A DNA stretch of 64,000 bases, from the NCBI GenBank assembly GCA_039566865.1, contig CM076960.1:4588001-4652000 (forward strand). Direction: 5' to 3'. Position numbers and translations under genes: made by a program. Origin of the DNA: Aurelia coerulea. Taxonomy: Eukaryota; Cnidaria; Scyphozoa; Semaeostomeae; Ulmaridae. Below are positions 41,801-56,400 of the stretch, in pieces. Positions within the stretch are counted from its first letter, which is position 1. Each line of letters begins with the position of its first letter. A model generated the notes under the pieces. The model was not told the DNA's origin. It worked only from the letters and a program-made list of their open reading frames with translations, and did not search any database.

Positions 41801-44800
41801 AGTAAACAAAGTAGTTTAAAACTGAAGAGCAGGAACACCCAAAATATGGCTAAATCGAAACTTTAAAATGACCAAAATCTCTTCTATTGGAATTCATTAA
41901 AAGAAAATGAATTTCAGCCGGGGCACTTTTTAACATGAAATTTGGTCGAGAAATTCCCCCATCAGCCCTTTCAATTTCCCCATAACTTATGCTAATTTTT
42001 CCCACCAATGAAGTGCCCTTTTCGGTTAAAAAAAACTCTTTCAGAATAGGATAAATGAAGACAGGTTTGTCAAAAGAAAGAATAAAATCATTATTTTTAT
42101 AGCACCATATTTATATCAACTTTTGCTAAACTTGTAATAAGATGATTTTTTTGCTGGAAAAACTCGTTATTGTCAGTGAGTTCTAAGTGATGCCATTTAC
42201 TTTAATAGACAGCTACAGGAACAGACACTGGCTGCGGTCACACTACTGTATTTTCCCGTTGTAATATGAATTGCTTCACTTTCTTGCAATTTGTTTTTGT
42301 AGCCAGAAAGTACGGCAACATATCGGTACAATGACACCCGGTCACACAGTGATATGATTTATGATGTGACAACTACGCAAGTCTGTGATTGGTTCATTCT
42401 CCAAAATAACGCTGAAATATAGGTCGGGACCTTGTTTTGCCCGTTACTTTGCATGTGATAATTTTCTTATGGAATCAGCTCTCAGGACCAAAGCGCTGTA
42501 ACAGCGTTGTATGTGAAAACCAAAAGCGGTCACATATCACACCGTAGTTAACCCGTTGTTTTGAAGGGATACAACGGGGTAAAAACGTCTAGTGTGACTG
42601 CAACCACTGATTCTATTGCATTTTAAATCAGAAGAAACTGTTTTTACTGATTTTTTGAAAGCTTTCCATCTTTAGTTGCCCTTTCAAGGAATCTTCCACC
42701 AGTAAAAAATGCCCTCATTTCAGTGTAATTTAACAATACCTGCTTCGTGAATTCGTTCTACTCGGTGATGACATATAATCACTATGTGACGTCCGTGATG
42801 AACTTCTGGAAGATTTCTACAAAACATAAACAATAGAATAAGATTTTGAGAAATAAAGGTATTTAATGAGGATATCGAAAATGCACGTGATTACGACGTT
42901 TTTGCGAACATATCAAATGCTAGACTTATGACGTAGTACTAGTTATCGCAACAAAAACGACAGCAACAACACCATTTTTTGCATAAAGTGGGACTTATTG
43001 ACTTTCACATGAAAAATTGAAACGGAAAGGGCACAGATCTTTCTGTGCGCTCTGAAACAAGGTTATGGGTTAGTTATGGCAGCCTTCGGTAGTTGGAAAT
43101 TCCCATTGCTGTGGTGAAGCTCATGGAAGCTAAATGGCCTTCAAAACGAGGAACTACTGGTTGATAATGAAAGGTTTATTGATTCTTGGATCGAGGAAAC
43201 ATTCATCTAGATACTTGCGGCCATTGTTAATAGCTAACATCATTGAAAACTTGAATTTTGAGGCGTTTTATCTTTTATCATCTGAGACTTGAACCAGCAA
43301 CTTAGGTCTATCCTCCATCGCCTGGAGCACTCACTTTTCGTACAGTGTTGCTATGGTTTCCATATCCGAACATAATGTGAAAGTCCACGAGTCGTAGTTT
43401 GAGCGTCCATCAGTCTATCAATAGCGATAACTACGAACTTATAATCAGTCTACCCTTTGATCAAATATAAAACTTCCAATCTTGACAAATATCATAACAG
43501 AACAAGCAAAATTAGTCGAAATTCAAAATACTTTTACACGACAAACCCTCTATCAATTCATATGATAAGGACCAAACAGTGGCAGACACTATACGAATTA
43601 CTGGGAGTGAAGCTGTCAGCTGAAAAGCACTGTTTACCTCTGTTGATTCAAAAAAGGATCCTTATTTCAACCAATATTGCGGGGTCAATTGCACCCCCTT
43701 GCCCTCTACCATCGGCCTGATGCGACTAAAAGTGTAGCATTTAGGGATTCAACTTAAAATACAGCAAGTAAGTAATTTTCGTAAAAGTGCATCTCGCTAG
43801 CAGAAAGAATTCTAGAACTATTTACGCAATTCAGGAAGACTTTATGAAGAAGTGACTAAATTTCATCAGTCATATCTTCTTCTAAAATATATGTTAACTG
43901 GAACACTTACTTGGTCTTTTGCCTTATGCGTTAAAAGCTGCAAAAAAGAAAGAAAATGTTAGTATCCAGTTTCAATAGATGTCAAGCGTTTTGTGTAAAC
44001 GTAGCCATAGTTATTGCTTATGTCCTTGGTATGGTCAAGAAAAATGGCAAGATTGGCCACCGTCGGGAAATATGGGATAAAATGAAATTTGCAGCATAAT
44101 TTCCATCCAAACGTGAGAATGCAATGCAACTCTATAGAGAAATTTGCAAAATGTAATTTTGCCACAGCTTTGCTAAAATTGAGATCCGAGAATTTGTGAT
44201 TTTGACAGGGTCAGTCAATTTTCTCCCCTCCCCTCATTTGTTTAAATATTTCTACGAAACTTAACGAGTAGTTACATAATAGGTTGCTGCTAAAAGTCAG
44301 AAAGTTTCATTTACGCTGTCTCTCTCCTTGCCGAGTTATCAGATAAAGTCTACTAGGGGGGGGGGTCACTTCAAAGTTGAAATCGTCCTTCATCGTGCTT
44401 GTGGAACGCCTTAAGACAACGACTCGTATTGATCTGCCCAAAAAAAAGTTAAACAGGACGCTAAAAGGATTAAGATCTGAAAAATAAAAATGAATCCAAG
44501 CTACATTGTAGCTAGCAAATCTTACCCCCAAGGCTTCCCGTAGCTCATCATTGCTCTCACTCAACCGTCGATTGGTGTCGCTGAAAGAATAAAATATTAT
44601 TCAGCTACTCGACAAGACATTCTCAGTGAAACTGATCAAAGTTTTCGCGAGAACAGAAGATTTGTGGGCAAAATGTCAGCACACATTTACTACATGAGTT
44701 GCAGTTTTGCTCCTCAATCTGGACTGATATATGTGGCTATAATGACAACTAAGAAATCAATTACGCCAAAAATCAGTCTGAAATTGACAAGCTTCGTTCT

Positions 44801-47800
44801 CAGTCCCACACCGATGACGAAACGTTTGGCCATTCTAACTTTCTTCGAATAAAAACCGATGCTAAATCAAAACGTCGTGTTCAAACATAACACAGAGCAC
44901 TGGTAAAACTTACCAGGGTAAGATCAGAGTTCCGCCAGTCTACTATTTGAAAGTTCTTCAGTTAGGCTACACCAGATGCTTACGACGTGATTCCTTGTAT
45001 TCGTTCAACATTTTTAATAATTCAATGAGCAATGCTGAGACTTCTGTAATGAGTCTAGCTAAACCACTCTTTTTGGAGACGAGAACATTCTTGATAAATG
45101 TAATGAATAATTTGTTCAGCTTCATATGACCGGAGCTACATTTCAACTTGATTCAGAGAGAAATTGCTTCTTATCGGCCAGTTTCACAAAACTGGTTGGT
45201 TGTTTTATATCAAAATCATCAGTCCCAGGACCCTGGTGCATTGGAGAACCAACAATTCAATTCAATGAAGCAGAAACTGGGGATTGACATAGATATTCTA
45301 TGCTCGTCTAGCCTGTGTCTGTGAACAGGCCTTAGAAATTGACTTTTTCAGATAAAAAACGAAGCAAATGGAAAAAGGGAAGGGGACAAAGAAAAGAATA
45401 TGTTCCCTTTTCATCTCCTTATCACAGAGAGCTTGACTTCACTCTAAAGTTCATTTCTATTTCGGAGAGGTGATTCGAAGTAACCCAAGAAGAAAATGTC
45501 GTACCACAATATCCGAAGTTGTTCCATCAATTGTTCCTTTTCCTTCTCTGGCATTTTCTTTAAATCATCTTCTGTTATCTTACGACCAGTCATGCCTTTG
45601 AACTACAAAAGATCCACAAATTTGAATCAAAATTCCCGAGGTGACATTGACTAAAGAAAGAAACTCCAAGCAATTACATACTCGTCTTAAACCTTCCATT
45701 ATCTAATGGTTTAACTTGAAAGCTAAATGCCAAACAAGCCCAGTTTTATTTCTATTTTTAGTAGTTTACAGACTCTTGATTAGAAATTATTCTTTCAACA
45801 AATTTCTTAAGTGATATTCAAATACCCGGTGTTTCAAAAAGGTATGCAGATTTTGTTGACTCAAGCGATGTAAATTTAGCTTTAATCAATGGCTAATCAC
45901 TCTTAAAATGTTCGTCGATAGTTCACTTGAACATAGATACCTCGCTTGATGGTATTGGTGCTTTGAGAGCAGAAGTATTAATCTTGAAAGCTCAAATTTG
46001 CGTCCACCTGCAAACCAGAGCTTTGGCCTCTTGGCCTAAGTAATTTCTTGAAGCACATCAAAATTTAGAACTGAAATTATTTAAAAATTAAGAAACTGCC
46101 CAATGGGTGATTGGGGGAGGGGGGTGACTTCTGAAAAGCAGAATAACACAAGATCTGATATCGCTCAAATTTTATCAAGGCTATCGTCCTAAAGCTCTGG
46201 TTTGCAGGATGAGGTAAATTTGAACTTTCAAGATTAACATGTCTGCTCTCAGTCTCAAAGCACCAATACCAACTAAAACTAGGTACCTGAATTCAAAATA
46301 ACTATCAAGGAACATTTTTAGAGTGATTAGATATAAGCTAAAATTCACATCGCTGGAACCGGTATAACTTTTCTTTTAAATATCATAGCTTGGCTTTCAC
46401 AGAGTGACGTCTTAGTTTTGAATATCGGCCTTTAACTTAATTTCCACAGCTCAAGCAACTAAATGGGGCCGTATAAGCCAAAGATCCAAAGTTTTTCTCC
46501 CTCATGCAGGCAAACAGCAGCAGACACATCGCAAATGAAGATATTCTCTATTTGTTTGGACTCAGTATAATTTGCAAAGCAATAAGATTTTGATTACTGT
46601 CAATGATCTTGAGGATACATAACGATTGTGAGGCAAAAGTTTCAGATACATTAGCATTGCGTTCCTTTGGCACTCAAAACAATCTTAAGATTGTAACATT
46701 GCTTCATTTCAAAGCACTTAGATCGAGCTGGCTGCCTTTTAATGAGATCTTGATTGTTTTGATCGCCAAAGAAACACAAGGTAAGCCTAAACACACATGA
46801 AAGGCCACTGAAGGGTGAAGAAATTCTTTGATGCGCCCTTTAGTTTATCAAAATCTTGTAAAGCAAGCCCCTTAAAGTACTTTTATTCACCTGGTAGAAT
46901 AAGTTTAGGTTTGAAAGCAAAGCCTTTAGTATTCAACAATATTTTAATCTTTAAAAGTATCTTTATATTTACTTCCTTTATTTTAATGTTTATATTTACC
47001 GCTTCTTTAAGTTCGTCATTTTCAACAAATTCCGGGTCTCCTTCCACGTCCGTATCAACATAATCCGTTTCAATGTTATTGATTGGTAAAACTGATTCCG
47101 GCAGCCTCATACTGGTGTTTAGAATCCCTTCAGTCTCGACATCATCATCAAATTCCTGGTAATGAGGATTATCTTTTTATTTTTAGAATTGTTAACTGGA
47201 TAACATAAATTTATTTTGCATCCCGGGTGCGCCAAAATAAACTATGCACGTTTGGCAGGCTACAATAAATCGTACACTGGACCGATTTTGAAGATTTAGG
47301 ACTTAATCTTTAGCAGAAAGCCTGAATTAGATCCTAGGACTTTTTGCAAATTTTTCCGTTTTCAGTTTTTAGAGCTAGAAGCGAGTTTCTTAAAATGTTC
47401 GTTTTCGAAAACATGGAAAACGATGAAAAAACGTCGATCAAATTTTAAAAGATTTAACATGAATGAACAAAGAGAAAACGTTTTCAGGGGGATTTGGTGG
47501 TTTAGTACGAACTCTCGTATAGCAGATTACAATTGATCGATTTCTAAATCGCAAATCACCACGAACAAGTTCTCTCTTTGTCTATTCATGTCGATTATTT
47601 AGAAAACTTGATCGATGTTTTTTGATCGTTTTCAGTGTTTTCGAAAACTAAAATTTTAGGAAACTCGCTTCTAGCTCTAAAAACTGAAAATGAAAAAAAT
47701 TGCAAAAAATCCCAGTATCTAATTCAGGCTTTCTGCTAACGATTAAGTCATAAATCCTCAAAATCGGTCCAGTGTACGATTTATTGTGGCCTGCCAAACG

Positions 47801-50337
47801 TGCATAGTTTATTTTGGCGCACCCGGTATATTTTATCGTAAATAAAGTTATTGAAGTCGTTTTATAACCTATGATTTTACCGGGCGAGTAAAAGAAAACA
47901 ATCCCCGTTTGAAAAGCCACTGCTCCCTGGACAACCTCGTTCCCAGGCCCCAAACGGTCTTCTCACAATCTCAACCGTCGACCGATTTGACTTTGCTCTC
48001 AGCTCTGACTTTGGGCCTTTCCAAATGAAAACTCCTTGAAGAAATTAATTTATGCGAATTGCGACGTAATTTTACTGATGAGACTCGTTTTGAACACCCA
48101 ATCAGATCTCAAATTAGCCTAATACGTACAAGGTTCAGTATCGACGCAGGAGTACTGGCTGTTGTATCAAGGTTGCTCCCTGGATATCAAGATGATAATG
48201 TTGGAATCATCTTATTTAATGATGGTGATATTCAAATCCATTTCAGAATTTACCTGGCTGAAATCGGCCGTTCCGTTCTGAAATTATGAGAGATTTTCGC
48301 CAGAAAGCGCCCCCAAAGAACCTTCAAAACATGCCTAAAATCACGTACAAATTTTCCCTATGTTTCTGCCTTAGAGCAATGACTCTGATACGTTTCAGCA
48401 TGTGTTATGCTCTTTGGGAGGATGAAAATCGCCCGGGATGATGTTACTGTTCTTGCAGAAACGGCACTTTCATTCTCCCCAAGGATGAAATTATAGATAC
48501 TATAAAGATAGATACTACCGGGTGTCCCAAATGATGTATTATCGTTTGCTTGCTTAATTGTCCATAACTAATGAACCGATTTTCGTGAAAATTATGCTAC
48601 CCGATCGCCGAAAGGCTAAATTGTATTTGAGGATGCTGGTTGTGGTTTTACGCCGATGTTTTAATCAGTGGCGGACACTTGGGGGGGCGAGGGGGTGCGA
48701 TCGTCCCCCCAATGTTGGCTAGAACAAAGATCTTTTGTTCGAAAACAATAGAAACAAACAATGCTTTTTAACCGAAACAATAGCTTCGCCCCCCCAATAT
48801 TTGGCAAAGTGTCCGCCACTGGTTTTAATGTCGAAAAGAAGATCGATAAACCTGCTCAAATTCAAGCTTTAGAAGGCATGAAAAAGAAACGACATGAAAA
48901 AGAAACGGCCTCTTTTTCGAGCCAAAATTTTAGCTGTGATACAAAAGGCTGAACTTATATGTCGTTTAGAGAGTAGGAATTCAGTTGATACTGAATTCAG
49001 AGAATATGAATACGAGTTCAGCCTTTTTGTATCACATCTAAAATATTGACTGGAAAGGTAGGCCATTTCTTTTTCATGCCATCCAAGGCTTGAATTTGAG
49101 CAGGTTTATCAATCTTCTTTTCGACATGAAAACGTCATCATAAAACCACAACCAGTATCTTCGAGTGCAATGTAGCCCTTCGGAAATCAAATAAAACAAA
49201 GTTTTTGAAAATCGGTTCACTGGTTATGGACAGGTAAGCAATCAAACGATAATACATCATTTTGGGACACCCGGTATAAGATAGATACCAGAAGGTAGAT
49301 ACTAGCTATCTTAGTATCTATCTTCCCCAAGGAGTAATACTTGCTGAAGCATGTATGAGTCATCGCTGTCCGGCAGAAATATTAGGAAAATATGATCATG
49401 ATTTTACACCATTTTTTAAGGTTTCTTAAATGGGCATTCTCTGGGTCCTTTATAATTTCAGAACGAAGTGGCCGATTTTTATCAGGTAATCTTATAATGA
49501 ATTTGAACATGTCCAACATTAGATAAGATATTTGCAAATGTTATTGCCCTAATATCCAGGGAGCAGTGGCCATAAAAACGGGGATCGTTTTTATTGACTC
49601 ATTCAGTATGTTTAGAATTTTTGACTTGGATAAGTTTGATTAATTACGTATTTATTTAATTGTAAATAAATCGTTGAAGTCGATATATAATATATGACTG
49701 TACATTTGGCAAATTTTGAAAAGTGTTCATCATTTCCTACTCCACAGACTGCAACTTTGATCAACAGAGTAAATGAAGAGGGACTTTGATTATTAATTTG
49801 TGATATGTTTACAATAACTTGTAAATATTCTGAATCATACATCTATGACAAATATGACATCATGAAAGTAAAGGTTAGAGTCAACACGTTTCAGCTCCCA
49901 GTACCTTTCCCCAGTGGGCATATCCCAAGCGTCAGCTGCGGTTTAGTGTATGCGTCTGCGGGGTCGCGCGGCGTGTCCGCTGTCTTTCTGGCGGATGAGC
50001 GTCGCTCTGAACCTCTTTGGGAAGGTCTGATTACTTTTATCTTGTAAATATACATGTACACATTTAGCTATTCTACAAAAGAGCCTGGATCGAGCGTTAT
50101 TTTTATACATTTTTATACGCAAGGTTCCAGCGAGTGGTGTTAGAGCTTCTATCAGTATTGTGCACATTCGAAAATTCCACAAAATGTAGCAAAACTTCGT
50201 TCGATTCCGATGCTTGTTAGAGTTGCTAAAAGGTCTATTGTATATTTTTATTGATTTATTTTAAGAAATTGTAAATTTTGTAAAGTAGGCCTAAATTAGC
50301 TGCAATTTAGCTATTTTTCTTTAATATAGCCTAATTA

Positions 50338-50414
<77 letters not shown>

Positions 50415-53400
50415 CTTGCTCGGTTTCTGTATCATCGTTGGTAGATTGGAGGGTTTGGGAACTTCCCCATATGCAGAAAGAATAGGGTTGAAATGAATAG
50501 CAATGAAATAGCAGTTCAGTTTTCGAAACCATGCTAAGGAACTCCACAATCGTATACTAGGCTTTAATATTCTTGCCATTACACTTTATTCTATTCATTA
50601 AATAAGCAAGGTTGTAATAGAAAATGTCATCTTACCCCCTGCTCATCAGCAGCCATCAACTCGGACATAAGGGACGATTCATTGAATTCGCTTTCCATCG
50701 GTCTAAACGGGGGTGTTGACATCGTACTATAATCATCATCAGTCTTTATCGTAGGTGTAGCGACAGCTGATCTTGAACTTACTGATGACTGGCTATCGAA
50801 ACTCCTTGGGGAAATAGGAAACAAAATGCGTGTTTAAAAGGGTAGTGCACCATGTTTCACTTTTGTCACAGGGTACTTAATCCAATTTGGGTCCAATTTT
50901 TACAAGCCATTCAAACAACTACCGTAAATCCTCGAATTAGTCCTGGGGGCTTAATTAAAAAAATGAAGTTTTGGTTAGGTACTAATTGGAGGGGGCATAT
51001 TAAGGGGGAAATAATAACTGATAAGGTAGATGCTTGATGGCATAATGCGATCCTTGCTGATGAAATTATGGAAAAAAGTGAAAAATATATGAACGTTGCA
51101 ATAGAATTCACAGGACATATACCGGGTGACTCAAAATATGTATCCCCTTGTTCCAAAAATCATTGCAGCTAAAGTGGTTGCACTATGATCACAGCAATTG
51201 ATTTTTCTAATAGCAAAGGAATTGAAGTAAAATTCTGTAATTTTTCTGGTAATTTTCGAAGTAGAAGTCCCGTGGTAAATTCGCAAGTTTCATAAAATAA
51301 GTTTTGCACAACATCCAAAATTGTCCTAGAACGCATCATCAAAGGCATTTGGAAATAAAGGAAACACAACCTGTCAGTTCTAGTATTTCCAGTACTCCTA
51401 TTTTCAGAGCAATGAATAAGATGCTAATGTCAGTCTCTGGCTCAGTTTCAGCTTATCACTTTATTGGTAAGGCTAGTTCTCCATAGGATTCCAAATGGAT
51501 TCCAAAAGACCTGGTTGCTTTGATCATGCGTTTTAGACCATTCTCCGGTTGCTCTGCAAGACTGATCTTTCAAATCTTTCGAACTTACCAAGGGACTACT
51601 ACTTTGAAAATTACCAAAAAAAACAGAAAATACTTCAATCTTTGAGGTATTAGAAAAATCAATCTCTATGATTATAGCCTGATTACTTTTGCTACAATGA
51701 TTTTTGAAACTGGAGGAAATTTTATTGAGTCACCCAGCATATTAAAAATGTAACATTGAACTGTAATAACAATGAACATGATACCAAGACAAAGAATGTA
51801 TAAATTGGTGCAAAATTCACCCTTTTGTGGAATTCAACTACTCCAATATGGGGGCCTATCAGAAGGTGGGGGATTATCAGAGCCCCTGTCAAGAGACCTT
51901 CAAAACAGGCCCAAAGTCATGACCAAAGTTTCCTGCCTTACAGTACAGCAATGACTTCAAGACATTGTAGCAAGTGTTAACCTGTTTGGAAGATGAAATT
52001 GCCTTTAATAATGGTATAACACATGCCAAAGTATGTAAAAGTCATTGCCGTGGGGCAGAAAATTTGGTCGAGATTTTAGGCCTTTTTGAAGGTTTACGCA
52101 AGGAAATTTTCTGGAGAAAATCAATCATAATTCAGATTGGAGTTGTAGATTTCAATGAGGCAAACTTTAAAATTTCATTGACCATGTCCACTAGCATTGT
52201 AATCAATAAGGGCCCTGTTAAATAACAAATGATTCAAATGTTAACAGTCAAGTTTACCATACCTCGTCAATGGATTTTTCTTGTATGCACCCATAGGTGA
52301 TCCGATTGAATGTCTTTTGGCTGGTGATAGGCTGTCATCATCACTTCGCAGTTTATTCTAAAAGAATTGAAAAGCTCGCGAAACTATCGGGTGTGAAAAA
52401 AAGGAATATATTTTTCTGAGAAACCTAAATACAATATTAACTGAAGTTTTATCGTGCAGAAGAAATATTGAGGTATAAAATGTAGTCTGCTAGGACTTGG
52501 TCATCCCCAGAGAACACCGTGCAGTATGTTGGTATTATGGAAGGCCTTCATTACTTTGGAGACCCTCTAAAATCCTGATGATATCCCCCACAAGTACTGA
52601 TTATATCCCAAAAACTGCTGAAAAACATTCTCTAAACAACTGCAGATACGTTCTCTGAGGTGATTCTTTGTTTAGACACACACAACTTCTATCACAAGAG
52701 AAATTTTCCCGCAACTACGGAGCGTTGTCAATCATTTCAGGGGAAAGTCTTCAAACTTCCACGGAGAAAGCAAACCCCAAAATCACCCAAGTGGCCACTA
52801 AGTGCAGATATACATTTCCACTCAAATACTGCTTAATTGAACGAACTAACATGAAGTTACATTTTCCACTTAAGTACTCCCACTTATACGAACTACAGCG
52901 AAGCGAAAAGGGAACGCAGAGGCACGGCGAAGCCGCACCGAGCGGGCCTAGTCTTATATACTAATATCTGGGAATTTGGTGTGACAAGTGTCAGATATAA
53001 ATATTCAGCAAACGGTTTCGTCACTCAGCATAATTTTTTAGTTCTTTAATTAAAAAAGCGGAGTTTCGTCAGCTCATGGAATAATTGTCTCAAGGAAGAT
53101 CGACAGTTCTTACCTCCAGGACGGCTCTCAAATCATCATTTGTGTCGTGTAGTTTTCTGTTTGCTTCACTGAAAGGAAAATTAACCTAAATTAGCCTTTG
53201 CTTGGATAAGAACATTGCCTTTTCTATTTCAAGAATTTCGCATTGCTGAATTTGCGTCATCACAAATCTTACCAGATATCCAATGTGAGACAGAAGTTGA
53301 TCTGTTCAAATTCAAAAGCAACCTCGTTTAAGATAAGCTCGTATAAACTGCTCAATGGTTATAGAGCTTTCACCACTTAGATCATATGGTTATAGAACTC

Positions 53401-56400
53401 AGAAAGATCGAATTACTCACCCAGGTGGGCCTAGCACTTTTATGGAGGCAATAATGAAAAGACAGAGGGAACACCATAACAGAGAGAACGACAATGAGAA
53501 AGAGAAAAAAGAATGTTGTAAATAACGATAATTTCTAAGAATTCTACAATCATACACCGTAAACTGTCATCTGAAAATGGTAATAGTACATTTAACACGA
53601 CAGACAGATCGAACAGGGACATTTCAAGGCTTTCGCATAGGCCTGTTACAGTAAATCCCCACATATAAGAACCTACAAAAATAAGAACCTAGAGGCTATT
53701 TTTCCTAAATTATGCACCCCAAAATTGAGAACCTTGTTTCAGTTTGATGAAAAATATGTTCTTTTTGCAGTGGCAGCAAAGTTGATTTTGGATTGTCATT
53801 ATTAAGTAAATTTTTGTCCCAGTTGGCTGTTAAAGTTTGAATCTCCTCCCCTGCTGTTTATAAGCTTAGAATTGGGTATTTGGTACATAATTGATTTACC
53901 AAAACAAATAACAGGGCTGGAAATCTTAGGGTGAAGATCCTAAAGTGGCCTACACAAGCCACTCTTCAAATAAGAACCTTTATACCTTGAAATTGTTCTT
54001 GGTACCTTTAGAATAAGAACTTATTTCAGCCTGGATTTAAAAAAAGTAGGTTCTTATATGCGGGGATTTACCGTACTAACTGAAACAAACAACAGTCAGT
54101 AAGATACATACTGTAATAACTGGAGCTGTCGCGTTAAACTTTCTTGCTCCTCGACACATCGAAGCACAGTTTGTCGTTCCCTGGAAGAAATGAAAGAATG
54201 CATTGATGAAGGGTTTAATAGATAGAAATCTGTCTTTACACTTTCAATTTAGATGGGAACACTAAGATGTGTACTCCTTTTGAGAATGCACACAGGGTTG
54301 AAGAAAATGTGGTACTATTTGGGCAGGTTAGGGGTAAATGTCTTGAAAAGACATTCCCCATTATGATAGACCCTCAGATATTCTAAAAAAGTTCTATTAA
54401 GCCCCTTCCGTATTAAGCCCCCTCTCTAGTAAGCCCCTCACTCCCACCTCAGAGCGAAAATTTTGAATAAGCCCCTTCTCTATTAATCCCCCCCCCCCCC
54501 CACTTAGATCAAATTCAAGAGGTTACCAAAGATTTTCCATTTACTTCCTACAATCATTTAAAAGAAGAAAACTCAAAAAATACAACCACTGTGCCGATCA
54601 TGGCAGGAATAGACACTAGGTCATCGGAGTTCCCACAACCATTTTCCATTTATTGAGATAAATGAGTTTGCATGTTAATTTTGATATGGTTTGAGATAGA
54701 ACTGTGTCGAATTTATGTATTTGACTTGTAAGATTGCTTGTTGAATCTGCAAAATATGCTGTAAAAGAACTAAAAAGCTATCATCTGTATCCCTATCATT
54801 TGATTTTGTTACTAAGCCCCCCTCTCTAATAAGCCCAATCTCTTTTAAGCCCCCCTCTGGAGTGTCCGAAATTAAATAAACATCCAGGGGGCTTAATAGA
54901 GCTGTCACGGTATTCATGAACAGAATGTTCACAAGATGTTCACAATCAAATTTTGGTGGGCACTTTTTAGATTTTACCTCTGGGGTTACCTGGTAGTTTT
55001 CACCATTACGAAGTTTTCCGAGATTAATTCAGATAATTATATGATTAATTTGTCAACATTTCAGACAATAAAGCATATCTTAACCGAAATTTAGACTGAT
55101 TACAATTTATCGCAAATTTCGCTCTTTTCTATATTTTCCGATCTGAACCTTTTCGCTCAATCTATGTCAACCTTCCCTCAACCTGTTTGAGCGAGCAATT
55201 CAATTTAATAAATAAATAAATAGGTAAAGCCATGCAGTTCAATAGATAAGTACGTAATAATTGCAAGCGAAAAGTGGGACGAACTGTAATAAGTCTAACC
55301 GGAAGTGACGGAACTTACCTTGATAACCGATCACCTTGTTGATCATATTCACTCTTGAGTTGTGAGATTTCTGTTCTAAATACTGCTAACTGTGTTTGGC
55401 ATTCCCGTAGCCTGCTCCGTAGTGTCTCGTTTTCCTAAGAAACCGAAGAAAAAGACTTTATATATTCTGTCTCAAATTGGTTGTCACGTGAAAATGACCA
55501 CGAATAAAAACAGATGGAGAGCTTTGCATGAACAATTTTGCGTTATCGCGAATCTCACATGACATTTAATCTTATTTAAGACGGATATTAGTGCAGTTAC
55601 GATTACTTTCTGTTGGTTTCGTGGTTTCGTACAGTAAATACCCGCCAACCGGGTGAGTTTAAAAAGAAGTTTACACTTTTGGTGGGCTGTGGAATAAAAA
55701 GTATGTGGCCGATATTCAAAACTAAGTTGCTAATCTATCAGACAAAGGTCAACTTAGATATGAAAATTTTGTTTGGTAAAATCGCTCATCCTTAAGACCC
55801 AACATTTAGAAAAATATGCCTGTAAGGGGTTTGTAGGTTTGTATGGAAATCGAGAATCCACATTCCATTCTGGTCCATGATTCACGTGCTATTGAAATCA
55901 TAATTCTATTTCTGAAACTGACTATTGAAGTGAATATAAATTTCAGTGCCAAATGAATGATGGGCCAGAATGGAATGTGGAATTCTCAATTCCCTACAAA
56001 CCCCTTACAAGCATTTTTCTAATTTTTGGGTCTTAAAGATGAGTGATTTTACCAAAAAAAGTTTCTCATCTACGTTAAGCCCCGGTCAAACGCATCCAAC
56101 ATTTCACCCAACATGCTGAAAACCAATGTTGGATGAAATGTTGGATGCGTTTGACCACCCATGTTGGATCATCCAACATTTGCAAACTGATGTTGGATGA
56201 AGTTTGATCGAGATCAAAAACAAATTTTGTTTTTAAATGTTGGATGCAAAGTTGGATGCGTTTGACCGCCTCATCCAACATTTCGTCCAACATTTCATGT
56301 TTGGGTATGCGCAGGACGTTTCGTTTTGTTTTTCGCGCCTTTTTTAATTGATATAAACACGTTGCTGCACAGGCGATGTACGATCAAGGAAATGTTGGAT

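Larger units (their letters stand above)
47878..49608. mobile_element. Outer element of a four-element nest
   Basis: Left taccgggcgagtaaaagaaa with caatccccgttt; right aaacggggatcgtttttatt with gactcattcagta. Interior matches such as ctccctggatatcaagatga pair with ttgccctaatatccagggag. It contains insertions at 47932-48173 and 48516-49276. Confidence 0.85.

Noticed and set aside
50331..50579. Poly-His and poly-Ile ORFs on the minus strand
   Set aside because: They are frame translations of the (GAT)n microsatellite at 50336-50413.
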